Shown one piece after another: positions 10,217 through 22,572 of a stretch of 64,000 nucleotides of DNA. Location of the stretch: the NCBI RefSeq assembly GCF_001522545.3, contig NC_031783.1:4975580-5039579 (forward strand), in the 5' to 3' direction. Every line of letters begins with the position of its first letter. Position 1 is the stretch's first letter. The translations under genes were made by a program, and so were the position numbers. The notes beneath the pieces are model-generated. The model worked only from the letters and a program-made list of their open reading frames with translations, had not been told where the DNA came from and searched no databases. The stretch is from Parus major. Taxonomy: Eukaryota > Chordata > Aves > Passeriformes > Paridae.

Positions 10217-12775
10217 GTGGGGACTTTTCATTCCTTAGAAGATGAGGACTTAATAGGATCTCAAAGTTTTATAGCAGATAACTATCATGAGATTGTCTGT
10301 TCATTAACTCAACCATTTGTGGACTTCTATATCTACCACTGCTTCCAGTCCTTTTCCCTTTTCACCAGAGGATTAGGGGAAATAATTTTGTGTATCTGAT
10401 ATTTCTATTTGATGAGCATATTTTGTGTTCCAGTTGTATATTTTCCCCTTATGTAGTGTTGGTTATAGCAGTTTTACAATCTGAATTCTGATGTTTTTGA
10501 TTCCCAGGAAACCTAATTGCAAGTGTACTTCTTGATTGGATCAATGAGACCTGATCCAACTGACTCCTGTGATCCACTCAGGGCCATCAGTGGGGATCTG
10601 TTGCTGGGGGTATAAAGAAAGAACAGACCAACTATTTTGATGGCAATGGATATCTGGGTCCACTTTGGAGTTATGTGTAACTGTGCTGCCAATGCAGCAG
10701 TGCAGGGTGTATCAGCAATCTCATTTTCCTCAGTCCTGTGCCTGAAACCACATTGCCTGGAGTCATTGCCACAAGTGTGACAGCCAACTGCTGCTGCTGA
10801 TTTGAAAGACAGTTATTGGTGCTGAGTGTTGGGTACAGGAAACTGAAGACTGCATCTAAAAAGTGGGTGCTGAATTCCTGTCTGCTTGTTCTGGCATGGC
10901 AAGGATAGCTGCCTGTCTCATAGCCTTGCAGAGGTTTTTCAGTCTGCAAAAAGATTGAAAAAATAAATTGAGAATTTTTTTACTTAATGCTTAGCAACTT
11001 GTCTTTAAAATGCAGTTCACCTCGTGACTGTGATCATGTCATCTGTAACCTGAACACTTTGGAGGTTCAAGTGAAGTAGGATTTGGAAATGAGTTAATTC
11101 TTGCTTCCAGGCTGTCATGCTGTGACATAGGTCCAGAGGTTTGTGTTCTATTACAGACTCATCTTGACCCTGACTCTTTGTGTGTCCTTTGCATCTGTGC
11201 TGGAAGTTGGTGCATTAACAGAATAAAGCTTCCTCTTGAGAAATAACTCCCTCTTCATGCTGCCAGCGGAGCAGTCATCTGTGTCAGTACAGCACATTGC
11301 CTCAGAGAAAGTTTCCCCCAGCAGATGGCAGATGGAATTTCTTTAACAATACCAGCACCTAAAGGCAGTAACAAAAAAATATCTAGGTGTATATGTGTGT
11401 ATGTTTATTTACACATTGTCCAGGCCAGCCCCACTGGTGTGAGCAAGAAGAGATGCAAAGGAACATCCCTAGCTTGCGAGCAAGCTGAGTGTATTCTCTA
11501 AGTTTCTTGAGCAAATAGTCAAACAGGACGCTCATTGGATAGTGAGATACATAAGATGTTAATAATAATTAGAAGTAACATAATTCTTGCCTCAGAGTGA
11601 AGTAAAAATACATATAATAAACTAGGCAAGAAAGTTGACAGTGAGTTGGACAGAAAATAGTACGAAAAAAGTAAAGTTTGCTGCTCTGTTCTTGTTCTAT
11701 GGGATATCAGTAGCAAGTTTACATTGTAGGACAATCAGAAGGGCACCAAGAAATTATCTGCTCTGTATTTCTCTCAAAGCAGAATCATATTCATCAGAGA
11801 ATCTTGATAAGTGTTTGTTATCAAAGGCTCTCATCATAGATATCCTGTATTTCTCCCAGTAATCTGTTCTAGTGCTTCCTAATCCTTTATGATACAAATG
11901 CCTCGCTGTCATCTGAATGGATGAACTGCCGCCTCTCTTGCGATTTTGGACTATAAAATCTTTCTTACTGGAATAAACTGACAGACATAAGGGTTCTGGG
12001 CAGGGTAAGTGGAAATGAGGAGGCGTAGATGGCCTAGCCTCGAGTGGTGCGTGCAGGGACAGAAGGATCCTGTACCACCATCTGCAAATTGATGGTGTTG
12101 CAGCACAAAAGAACAGCTCTGGCTCTCAGAGCCCGCAGCGTTCCTGCCTTGCCTGTGTCCTCCCCAGCTCTCCTACCTAGTGACCTTCAGCTGCTCTGCC
12201 ACAGTAGCTGCTCCAGGATACTCCCTGGAGCTTTTTGATCGAGGTCCTTGAAGGCTGAGCAGGGTCTGGCAGCTCCCCTCTCCTGTGACCGAGTGTGCAT
12301 CTGTTATGAATCCCAGCTCTGTGAAGGCACCTGGACGGGGAGAGAGTGCCCGTGAGGGGAGAAGGGACAGAGGTGTACATTTCAGCAGCTCTTATTGCCC
12401 TTTGGTAGCCAGCTCTTAGGTTTGGAAGAAAATCAAGACTGAATGAGACATGGAGTTCTGTAAGATAAAAGTCCAGGCAGGGTTCAACACACGTGCCATA
12501 GGTTCTGCTGTGGGCAAGATACATAACATTATTTATTACTGTGTTGGAGCCTCAAAGTCAGTACTGTGTCTACAAATACCACATTGCTGAAGCAGAACCA
12601 AGCAGCAACTGAGCAGAAGGGCTTGTTGTGGGATTTGAGCTGCTTCAGTCCACTACTGTCCACAACAAAACAAGTTTGTTAGGCCAGGCTTAAATGCTGG
12701 TGAAGATTTGGGTTTTAAATCTGGAGTTTGACATCACCCTAGCTTTCACTTGTATTTCTAATCAGAGTTAGAAGA

Positions 12776-12817
12776 GGGTTAGGGTTAGGGAAAAGGACTT
12801 CGTCAAAGGACTTCGTC
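12776..12817. repeat. Telomere-like motif next to a 13-bp tandem duplication
   Basis: GGGTTAGGGTTAGGG occupies 12776-12790, two and a half vertebrate telomere units. It is followed by two exact head-to-tail copies of AAAGGACTTCGTC at 12792-12804 and 12805-12817. Confidence 0.85.
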
Positions 12818-12889
12818 AGTTGCTGTCTTTGCTAAATGAAGTATGTCCCAAGTGGCAGCAGGTGAACACGAAGCAATAAGTAAAGGACA

Positions 12890-13930
12890 GCGGGTCGCTG
12901 GGGAGCTGTAACAGCGCAGGCACGGATTCCCATCGGGGTTAGGCAAGAGGCTCTGCTCTGCTGCCCTTGTCCGCGGTGGCCGAGGAAGCAGGAGTACGCG
13001 GGGCAGGCGGAGCGGAGGGCGGGCAGTCCCTCACCGAGGGGGCACCAGCGGCCCGGCCCCGCCGGCCCCGCCGCCCCTGAGGGTCCCCGCCGGTCCCGCC
13101 CCCCTGCGGGGCGGGCCCCGGCCGCGCTGTCCCATTGGCCACGGCGGGCGCGGGGCCGCGGGCGGCGGTGCTGATTGGGTGCACCGCGCAGGGCGGGCGG
13201 GGCGCGGCGGGGCCGGCGGGAGCACGGCCGGCCCAGCCCAGCGCAGCGCAGCGCAGCCCGGCGCGGCCGCCGCAGGACGCGCAGCCCGCACCTCCCGGTG
13301 AGCGCCCGAACCGCGCGGGGCCGCGCACGGGCCGCTGTCCTCGCCGCCCTTCGCTCCCGCCCGACAACGGGACTCCCCGCGGGCCTCCATCCCCGCAGAC
13401 AGCGGTGCCCGCGTTGCCGGGGCAGCCCCGCGTCCCCCGCCGCTCGCTGATGCCCTTCCGCCGAGTTCCCGGCACGGCGCACCCTGCGGGGAGCGGGGCG
13501 GCGCCGGGCCGCGACCGCGGGGCTTCCGCTGCCGGGTGGGGGCTGCGGGGGCCGGCGCCGTCCTGCCCGCTCGGGGGGGCCTGCCCTGCCGGAGTCGAGC
13601 GTGCGGCTGGACCCCGGCGGGGCCCGGCGCCGTCCCCGGGGACCGCGGAGCGCAGGAGGGTTCGTGGTTCCCCGCGCGTTCGGCTCACCGGGAGGCGGGT
13701 CTGGGATGCTCCGTGCCCCGGCAGCGGCACCGCCGACAGGCGGGTGGGCCCCGGCACGGACCTGCGGCGTGGAGAGGGCGGCAAAGGGAACGGGAGGGCA
13801 CAAAAGCCGTGAGGAAACAGCTGCGAACCGGGGGAGAGCGGCGCTGGCTGTGCGTGCGGGGCGCCCCTGGCTCTGAGGTGTTGCAGGCAGCTGAGTAATG
13901 GTGTTAGTGGAGGCCTGGTGCTGCACTTCG
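12890..13930 (+). promoter_or_regulatory. ABAT: CpG island, probable ABAT promoter
   Basis: About 1 kb of very GC-rich, CpG-dense DNA, the strongest island in the window. It contains two inverted CCAAT boxes (ATTGG at 13134-13138 and 13174-13178, exactly 40 bp apart), GC boxes from 13191 and a G-quadruplex motif at 13191-13220. No TATA box is visible, as usual for this promoter class. A good donor at 13298 on the plus strand and the next plus-strand gene being ABAT make it the likely ABAT promoter. Long ORFs on both strands here reflect the scarcity of stop codons in GC-rich DNA. Confidence 0.75.
13221..13297 (+). other. ABAT: Probable non-coding exon 1 of ABAT
   Basis: Sequence downstream of the CCAAT and GC boxes ends in CACCTCCCG before donor GTGAGC at 13298. 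It contains no ATG and has a short GCGCA tandem. The 5' border is a guess. The first coding exon at 34602 has 59 bp of UTR behind a strong acceptor, so an upstream non-coding exon must exist; with it ABAT has 16 exons, the count I recall for human. Confidence 0.55.
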
Positions 13931-14112
13931 GCCGAGCTTCAGCGGGGCTGTTCAGTTTCCTGTTCTCCAGCTGGTGCTGGTGATGCAAAACCCAAGCCAG
14001 TATCTCATGCTTTGGTTTGATACATCCTTAGCATCACTTACCTTACAGTGCTTCAAGTAATGTGGGGCTCTTACATTGCCTCTGCCTAGCTTGGCATTTG
14101 ACTCTGCGGTTC

Positions 14113-14145
14113 TCCTTCTCTGTTTATGAAATAAACAGAGAAGGA
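14113..14145. repeat. Perfect 15-bp inverted repeat with 3-nt loop
   Basis: Left arm TCCTTCTCTGTTTAT (14113-14127), loop GAA, right arm ATAAACAGAGAAGGA (14131-14145). The arms are perfectly complementary. Confidence 0.95.
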
Positions 14146-17100
14146 AACGATATGCAAAGAAACTAAGCTACTGTGGGAGATTTCCAAGTAATTTTGTAAT
14201 CAGTAATGAATGTTCAGGCTTACAAATACTGGATTTTGCCCTACAGTTCAAAGGCACAGTTGATGGGTATGGACTCTGGGCTCTTAAAAGGGTCTTGCTC
14301 TTGTAATTTGAAGCAAGTAATTTGGTAAAGGTTGAAAGACAACTGGTATAAAAGGAGAATAATAGTGGGGTTGCCTTCTGGAAGCTCTACAGTAACGAAA
14401 TTACCTACTGAATCCTGTTATTTTCTGGTTATTGTGTTATAAATTGAACTGACAGTTTTGCAGTGCTTGTTGCATTGTTTTTTTGTTGTAATTGTCTTTT
14501 CTATAGTGTGAGTGTTGGGCAAATTCTGTCTGAGGGGCAGTTTGTCTTCTCTAGCTGGAGTTACAAATACAGACTTGGAGGTCAGTAATTCAAATGCTGG
14601 CTCACAGCTCACCACAATGAAGCACAGCATATGCAAAGAAGGAAAATACCTGGATTTTGTAGTGTTTCTCAGGCTTAATGTTTAAATCACTCCTCAAACA
14701 TCACTGGTCTGACTGTACAGACAGGGAAGCTGATAGAGGGGAAAGAAAGCTGTTACTGCACTTTACATGCTGGGTAGCCTTGTGGACAGGGAATCAGTGT
14801 TCAGCTCTTCTGTGTCTGCAGTCTGTGTGTGGCTCCTCCTGGACAATCCCAAGTGCAGAGGACAGTGATTCAGAGATCTGCAGATGAATGGAGACCTGAG
14901 TCAGTGAACGTACCATGTTCTTAGACAAGCTGACCTCTTGTAAAATACATGTGGAAAAAAGCAATTAAACTATTTTATTAGTCTTTTATTAGGCTTTTAG
15001 TCTTCTGAGGGATGACAGCCTCAGAGACATACTGTACAGTGAGGTGTCTTGTGCATCCAGACACAAAGTAAACTCCAATAAGTGGATAAAATTGGGTATT
15101 TATGCCCAGAGGCAGCAAGAAAGCACAGCATGCAAATAAACACGAAACAAATCAGTAGGTGTCCTGCTGGCAGCTGTGTCATTGGGCAAGGAGAATGTCC
15201 TGATCTGGATTTTTTAATAAGCAGGGAGAAATTCAGATTCTTGCCTGCCATGCATATGTTCATACATACCAGCTCTTGCTGCCACTGCCAGCAGCTTGAG
15301 GGTCTCTGGGTGGTTGCCCTTGCCCTGCCTGTGTGTGCAGGTGCAGCTGCACAGGCACCACTCCTGCCTTGGGAGGTGCAGAGTCTTCCTCTGGAGTTGT
15401 GCTCTGGGTGTTGGGCCTGAATTAAAACAGCTCAGGTGATGTCATGATGTACCTCTGCTACTGCTTAACCTCATAAATTCAGGGATTTTTAGGGTTCACA
15501 GGGTTAGAGTTCACAGCTGCTTCAACGCCAGTTGGATCTGGTTCTTGGCTTCTCAGCTTTGTTTCATGAATTCAAGGATTGAGAGGCCATTCCAGAAACA
15601 CTGTTAAAGTTTTGTCTGTTTCAATTACAAATTAAATTCCCTTCCTTTCTTACCCAAATGAAAACAGCATGTGGAAGCGTCTCAGAAAAAGAAGGCTGTT
15701 GAGTGGCAGTATGTGTATGTGCTAAATGAACAGGGTAGCACTCACTGTTGTGTCTCTATTGTAAAGATACAACCCAGTTGTGTCTTTAAATCTTGCTGGA
15801 TTGGCTGTATACCAGAAACTTCAAATCAAATGGGCACTCTTTGAACTTGGATGAGTCTCTGTTGCTCTTGGCTTTGCCTTTGTCAGAGGAAGCAGGGAGG
15901 AGAAGAAAGGAATAGATCTTGAGTAATTCTTAGATTTCATGTAAGACCCTTCTCATCATTATTGTTTTCAAATATGTTTTTATTCCTACTTGTATATTGC
16001 ACCTTGTCTGTCTGTGTGCATGACTTTTGTTCAAGCAGGCTTCTCCAGTAGTGCCTGTTCTTCTTTTGCAGTTCTTTTTAAGCTCTTAAGAGTTTTTCAG
16101 GCATAGTGATAAGTCTGAATCAAACAGTGAGGTGTCTTATCCCATTTTAAAGAATAAGTAACATAAAAGAGCTGGGTTCCATCAGAAGTAAAGCAGCTGG
16201 TGCTGACGTGTAGGAAGCTGTGAAAGTACAGGTAAGTAATGCAAAAGTGATACGTCAGGAGCAGTGAAGCTTAAAGACCAAGAATCCACTATAGAGATAA
16301 TTATCACTGTGGTCCCATTGCCTGGGGTAGGATGGATATGCTTTAAAAGTTACATAACAGATTTATCTTTCCAGAGGCTGAAAACACCCTATTCTTTTTG
16401 CAGATGGATTTGCTTTCAAATTTTTCATCTTTATATACAGAAGAAGTTGCCTTAGGGGTCAGAGCTCCTACCAACTAAGAGTATGCAATTCTTCCAGCCA
16501 CTCTTCTGTGGCTTGAAAATTACCTCTGTCCTCTCTTGGTTTTCTGGATGTTGTGATCTGTTTTATCATATCACAGTTCTGTTGCCCGAAATGACAGCTG
16601 TGGTCCAGAAAACAGAGAAAGTGGTATTTTTTAGCCATATGGTGTTTGTGCAAAAACAGTATTCTGGGGGTTTTCCAAAGCATGCAAAGTGTCTAAAACA
16701 GAGAATATTGTTGTAAACTATTTCTGTGGATTTCAGGCTCTCTTCTGATCTGTGGGAGTAAGGTTCTGTAGTGTATCCTTGTATTAAATTGTTCATCTTT
16801 CCTTTCAGAAAATATTTTACTCTTCATTTTCCATATTTAGCCTGTACTAGAAATTTAGTAGAAAAATGTGGTAGGAACCTTGCTTATGTGTTGCAGCTCT
16901 TGGCTGTGAGGAAGAAGCAGCTTGTCTTTCTTCCTGTCCGGTAGAGATACATCTGCTTGCAGCAGGGAGGATATTTTCAGAGGGTATGAGTTTCTTTTTG
17001 AAAGGAAATCCCACTTTTTGCAGCATGAAGTTTAGGTTCTCTTTTCCTAGTTTGTGCATTTGCAGTACTTTGAATTTTGTGTGTGACAGCTTCTACGGCT

Positions 17101-20100
17101 GTAAATCCTATTGTGGAAATGAATGCATGTCCTAGCAAGGGCTGGACAGTCATGGAATTATTTTATGGCACCAGCAAGGAGCTGATCTCATTAAGTGCCT
17201 GTGTGAAGGGTTAAGGTTGGGCACCTGCTGTGTCCAGAACACAGGTCTGCCCTAGTGGTGAACTCAACTTCTATAAAATGATAAAGCTATGCTGTCCTGT
17301 TTGATGTGAGAAAGCACCAAAGTCACTCAGCTAAAAGTACTGCCTTTAGTAAGTGAATGCTGTCAGCTTGAAGAAATGTGAACTTCGTTTTTCACACTTA
17401 ATTCCCCTTTGTAATGTCTTCTGCCATTATTTCAGTGAACCTTTCTCAGATTTTATGCAGGAGATAAGGTATTTGTGTATGTATTATGTGAATGCTTGTA
17501 TCAAACTCCTCCTTGGGGCTCTGGCTGAAAGGCAGTGTACTATAGAACTTCTGTGGCAAGGTGCAAGACACTTTGAAGCCAGTAAAGCTTCAGACTTGGT
17601 GACTTTCCCATTTAGATTTTGTGATTTTCCTGAAGTGCAACTTGGCATTGGCAGGGTGTGTTTACCTCCTTGTGACTCTTGGGAAACTTGGCAGTTTAAA
17701 CACCAACATCTAGTTCTGCTGGTGTTTCTGGGAGGTGTTCTGCAGCTTGCTAAAGAATTCATGTAAAAAGTCAGTATGTCTCAAATGCACTCCAGGTGAC
17801 AGAATGAAGTGCCAAACTTACTGGTTTAGCTGTGTAGCTGTAATTCGGAGAGTAGAAAAAACTTCTAAACCTATCCCAGCTTTCTCTTATGTCAAACACT
17901 TTAAAATATTCCTTCTTCCAGCAGGAATTTCCCTTGCTGTCTCCAAACAAGGTTCAGTTTTAATTTTACAAATGAAAATACATTGCTTTGCAGCTATTGT
18001 GCCCATTTATAATTCTGTTTTACTTAGGAATTTTTTAGCAATGGCCTCAAAATGTCTGAAGTTTGAAACCTGGCAAGTTCAAGTACCTTGAAAATTGGCT
18101 GGATAACAGCAAAGAAATTGGGCAATCCTTACCTGGCACCTGTTGGAATACACTAATCCAATTTAACCCTGGCCTGTTTGGTTGTGACAATGTGCCTTTT
18201 CCAAGGTGTGGGCAGCTGGTGGAACCCGTATGAGGGTGGCTGTTCTGGGAGTGCATCCCTGAGATGTTTTCCCAAGCAGAAAGCTGTTCCTTTGCCTCAG
18301 GGCGGGGCTGCTGTTGTGGGAGAAACCTGTACGTTCTTCCTTTGGTTTACAGTGCATTTGTATTCTGTGCTGGCTTCTTTAGGGTGCCTTTTGCTGGGCC
18401 ATGGAGAGGTTTGGGTTCAGGTTCCTGTGTCAGTGTGCTCTCTGTTCCCCACAGACCACGTCACTGTCCCAGCTGTGTGGAGCTGGGACATGCAGCATGG
18501 ATGATCCTGGAAGAGGGATCAGAGCTTCTCTCCTGCATTTCCTTTCATCTCTTCTGCCATCTTCATGTCACAATCACCACATTTCCTCTTCTGGAGCTTT
18601 TCAGCCTGCCTGCAGTGTCAGTGTGTTGTGCTCTCCATTTCTGCTGCTCTTCCTACACAGCTTTCCAACCCTTGTGTTGATGGTGTCTCAGATCTGTTTT
18701 AAGAGCTCCTGGTCCTACGTGTCAGCTTTAAAAACAGATGTTTCTGCCTAGAAGACCATTACAGCTCTGCAGGAGGCAGGGCAGAACATGCACTGTGCTG
18801 CTGGGTGAAGGAGCTGCTCGTGTGAAGGGGGAGCTGGCAGGGGGACAGGGTGAGCTGCAGGAAGCAGCAGTGGGAGAGGTGCTGCCCTGCCCACGGTGTC
18901 AGTGGACAGCTCAGCCTGGAGAACACAGCTGCCTTTGGGTGGAATGTTTCCTGTAAACTTGGAAAAGTGTTACCCAACAGTGTGGATTGCCAGCACGAGG
19001 TTTTCTTTCTAGTAGTTCGGTGGGGGTTATTCAGGGCTTTTTTTTTTTTCCCCCTCCCCTTGTAACCTTGGTTCCATCACTGGTTTCTCACAGAACAGAA
19101 CAGTGGGTGTTGGGAAAACGCATAAATTAGTGATGATGTTTTTGTGGTGTCCTATTTTTGATGTTTGGGTCAATTTTAAAGCATCCAGATTCCATCAGTA
19201 AGCCTTGAACTGGGCAAAGCACAGGGCAGTAAGTTCCTCGTGGAAATTTCTTCCTAGTACTGCTGATTTCATGCTGTCTTTGTTGCCTGCACTCTCAATG
19301 TAAAATCACCCCTTCCTCTTTCCTCCTAGCAAATGAACAGCCCTACAGATTTTTTTCACAAGAGAGACCACCTCTTGTCCTTCCAGGCCTTTTCCTTTCT
19401 GAATGAGGTAGTGCAGGAATACAGGCTTCAGAAGCCTTTGAGGAAAACAGGAAAAGAAAATTAGTTTGCAGGGAAAGGAAAGAATAATATCCCTCATTTG
19501 TATTTGTAACTCATCAAGCTCAATTTTGATTAAAGACTGAACATCACCACAGCATGTCAGTTTTGGCTTCCTCTTTCAGTGAAAGATGAAGTGTGTGGGG
19601 GTTCTTGGCAGCATCTCTTGACAGCAAACACAACTGAAATCAAATCATATATTTTAATTGGTCTGGCAATACTACAGGAATGTGTATAAGTAACATAAAT
19701 ATAATGAAAATCAAGTATTTTAAATAAACTTGGTGTAATCTAATAGCAGTAATATTTTCTGTTTGTATTATGCTTCCTCCCAATTTGTCTGTCAGGTTCC
19801 TTCTCAAATAATGGAAACCAACCATCTTGTTCTCTGTTAACTCTCTTTCCACATCTGTCATGAATTCCACATTTTTTGCAAGGTTCTTGCTTCATATTGA
19901 TGTTGATATGTTCACCAAAAAAAATTAGGATACTGGGAGCAGGATGGAGGTAGTAAGTTTGTACTGAAACATTTTTAATGGCTCCCACTGTGTATATGTG
20001 ATTATATAAATTATTGCCTCAGTGGGAATTAGAGAACACGGCAGGTAAAAAAGCTGTTAGAAGTCAAACCAAACTGCTCTGGGCAGATTTCAAGCACAAG

Positions 20101-20233
20101 ATGCTTTATGGCAACAGGCCAGAGGGTAATCCTGCCATAGGGTGCTGTGGCCAGGCTACAGACCATGACTTCTCCATCCTTAACAGCCTCATCACTTGAG
20201 ACAAAGCTGAGCACACTGCCACTGATGGGCCCC

Positions 20234-20314
20234 TGTGAGGGATGGGAGTTACCTTTATATGGACTGAGCTGCAGGTGTGAGGGATGGGAGTTACCTTTAT
20301 ATGGACTGAGCTGC
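20234..20314. repeat. 42-bp tandem duplication
   Basis: Two head-to-tail copies starting TGTGAGGGATGGGAG at 20234 and 20276. They are identical over about 39 bp, so the duplication is recent or maintained. Confidence 0.95.
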
Positions 20315-22528
20315 CATTCACTGTCATGTTCTCTCCTCTCAGCTCCAGTATAAAGCAAGCCCTGTTTTTTTTGCTCCACAGCTATTGCTGCAATGCAGCT
20401 TCCTGGAGAGAGAAATAGGATTACACAATCAGAGTGTGCTGGTGGAGGTAGGAAAGCAGAGGATGAGCTGGGCTCGGATGAACTCCACAATCCTTGTTTG
20501 CAGGGTGGTTTTATCAGGTAATGGATCTACAGGGGAGCAAATCTTTGTTTGTTCTGTGTTTTGGGCACTGGGTGTTAGAAGGGGCTGCTGGAACGTGAAG
20601 CTTCTGCCTTGGCTGTTGTGAAAAGCAGCTGAAGCAGAACATAGGAAAAGCTGGTTAGTGTTAAAAAGGGAGGGAGTAGAAGCAAGTGGAGACAATGACA
20701 AGCAGTGCTAGAGGCTGGATTGATGTTATAGGGCCTTTGACTAGGAAGGTCTTTACCCATTGCAGCAACAATCTGTGTGCTGCAGTAACTATCGCTGACA
20801 AATCTTGTGCTTTTCTTCTTTCAATAATGAAATTCAAATGCCATTTCATTTTAGAAAGAAGACACTGCTTGCCTAATTTCTCATCAGTAGTTTTTTTTCC
20901 TTGGCCAAGAAGGTGAGTGGAAAATACATCTTGTTTCTGATGCAGGCTGTAGGATTCCTGCTGTTAGTTTATTCATTCAAATTGGACCATTACCTGATTG
21001 TGCATCAGTTTAGAGTTCATTGTTTTTCTTTGTAGATTTTGGTGTAGTGGGAGACTTGGTTCAGTCAAAATGGTAAGACTGACTGGCCATGGGTTCCATG
21101 GGTAGGTGATGTTTCAATAGGGAGTCAAGCATGGTGGCTCCTCAGGGTGGACTTCTTGTTCCTCACACTGCTTGGTAGTTTCCTTTCACTGGTTTGCTCT
21201 GAGCTGAACTTGTGACTCCACTGGACACCAAGAAGGGTTTGGTGATTTTTCTTCCCCAAACTAGGAATCTCTCTGGTGTGGATGGAAGCAGGTCACAGGA
21301 AAGTTAGCTCAAAGTGGGGTTCTTCAGAAAAGAAGCTCAGAAGGTGCTGCTACCCAGCAAACCCAAGGCTGGTTGCATCATTTTGGGATGCATCACTTGC
21401 ATAAAGTTTTTTTTTTTCCCAGAAAATATGCAGAGAAAATGAGTTTCCAGAGTGTTCTGATAAATGATAGGAAATGGCTCACAGTTTCACTTTTGTTGTT
21501 CGAAACAGAAAAGAGAGGAGAAAGGAGCTGTTTGTTATATCTGGTCAAAATCCACATGCAGCCTTGCATAACTGATCCTCTGCTCTGGCTGTGAGCAAGA
21601 TTAGCAGGCTTGCAGCCACATTCCTCTCATCTCTTGCGAAACTCCAGCCTCTGAATATCTTTTATTTATTGTCACTAGTTAACAGCAAAGAGGGAAAAGG
21701 GACAGCTTAAGATGATATTGACACTAACAAAGCACATGATGTATTTTTCTGTGAAGAATTACCTGATTACTGATAAATCCTGCAATTGCATCCATCTGGT
21801 GAAAACCCTGACTTTATGAAGGAGAAGGGAAATTTACTGTTCTTTTCCTGAGCTTCTGTGACAGTGCCCTCTTGAGAGAGGTTAAGTACCAGTGAGGGCA
21901 GCACTCTGAAGGGAACCACTCGCTGTCCCATTGTGCTAATGCTGCTTACTTTTATAAGCCACCCTTAGGAAGATAAACATCTCCCACAAAAGGTTTTTGT
22001 TAAATAAATAAACAAGATGTTTAACCTACCTACTAGCTCGTTATTCCATCCTGATTGAACTCATCCTGGAATAGTTATCCTGGGTTTGTTTTCCCACTGT
22101 TTATGGAGCCTCTCTTAACATCACAGTTATACAAGGCATCCTTCATCAGTTTCTTGATTCCAGGTCCCTCTCCTCTTACCCCAACAAGTAAGCTGGATTT
22201 GCTCAGCTTGTATAAGAACTTCTGTAAAGATTTGTCCAAATCTTCATGGGAGTTTTCTTGAAATCGGTCAACATTTTTTAACTATCCACATGTGGTGCAT
22301 AAAATCTCCACTTGGATGTGCCAGACTGAAGAGCAGAGCCCAGTTCCTTTTGGGTGTAAGTGTTACCATGAGAGCTGAGGGTGCAGTAGAGATGTACCTC
22401 AATGAGCCTTCACCAGAGAGTTTAGCCATTAGCACACTTAGTAAGGTCCAATTTGTCTCCTCAAATTTGTATCCAGGTATTTAGTACCTGTGTGATATTG
22501 CAGCAGATTCATTAGTTTGGTTAAACAG

Positions 22529-22572
22529 GCAATATGTAAGGAGTAAATAAGCAATATGTAAGGAGTAAATAA
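22529..22572. repeat. 22-bp tandem duplication
   Basis: Two exact copies of a unit starting GCAATATGTAAGGAG, at 22529-22550 and 22551-22572. Confidence 0.95.

Larger units (their letters stand above)
8172..12889. other. Intergenic region between METTL22 and ABAT
   Basis: 4.7 kb with no recognisable gene. It holds an exon-like segment at 9156-9228, a TG microsatellite at 10178-10216 and a telomere-like motif with a 13-bp duplication at 12776-12817. ORFs up to about 130 codons occur but show no homology I can name. Confidence 0.7.

Noticed and set aside
10001..10399. 132-codon ORF across the TG microsatellite.
   Set aside because: The frame runs through the repeat as alternating C and V, typical of a spurious ORF. 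No homology recognised.
12832..13988. Long overlapping ORFs on both strands (up to 364 codons) in the 13 kb region.
   Set aside because: They lie in the CpG island, where stop codons are rare. The peptides are proline, alanine, arginine and glycine rich in every frame, with no domain.
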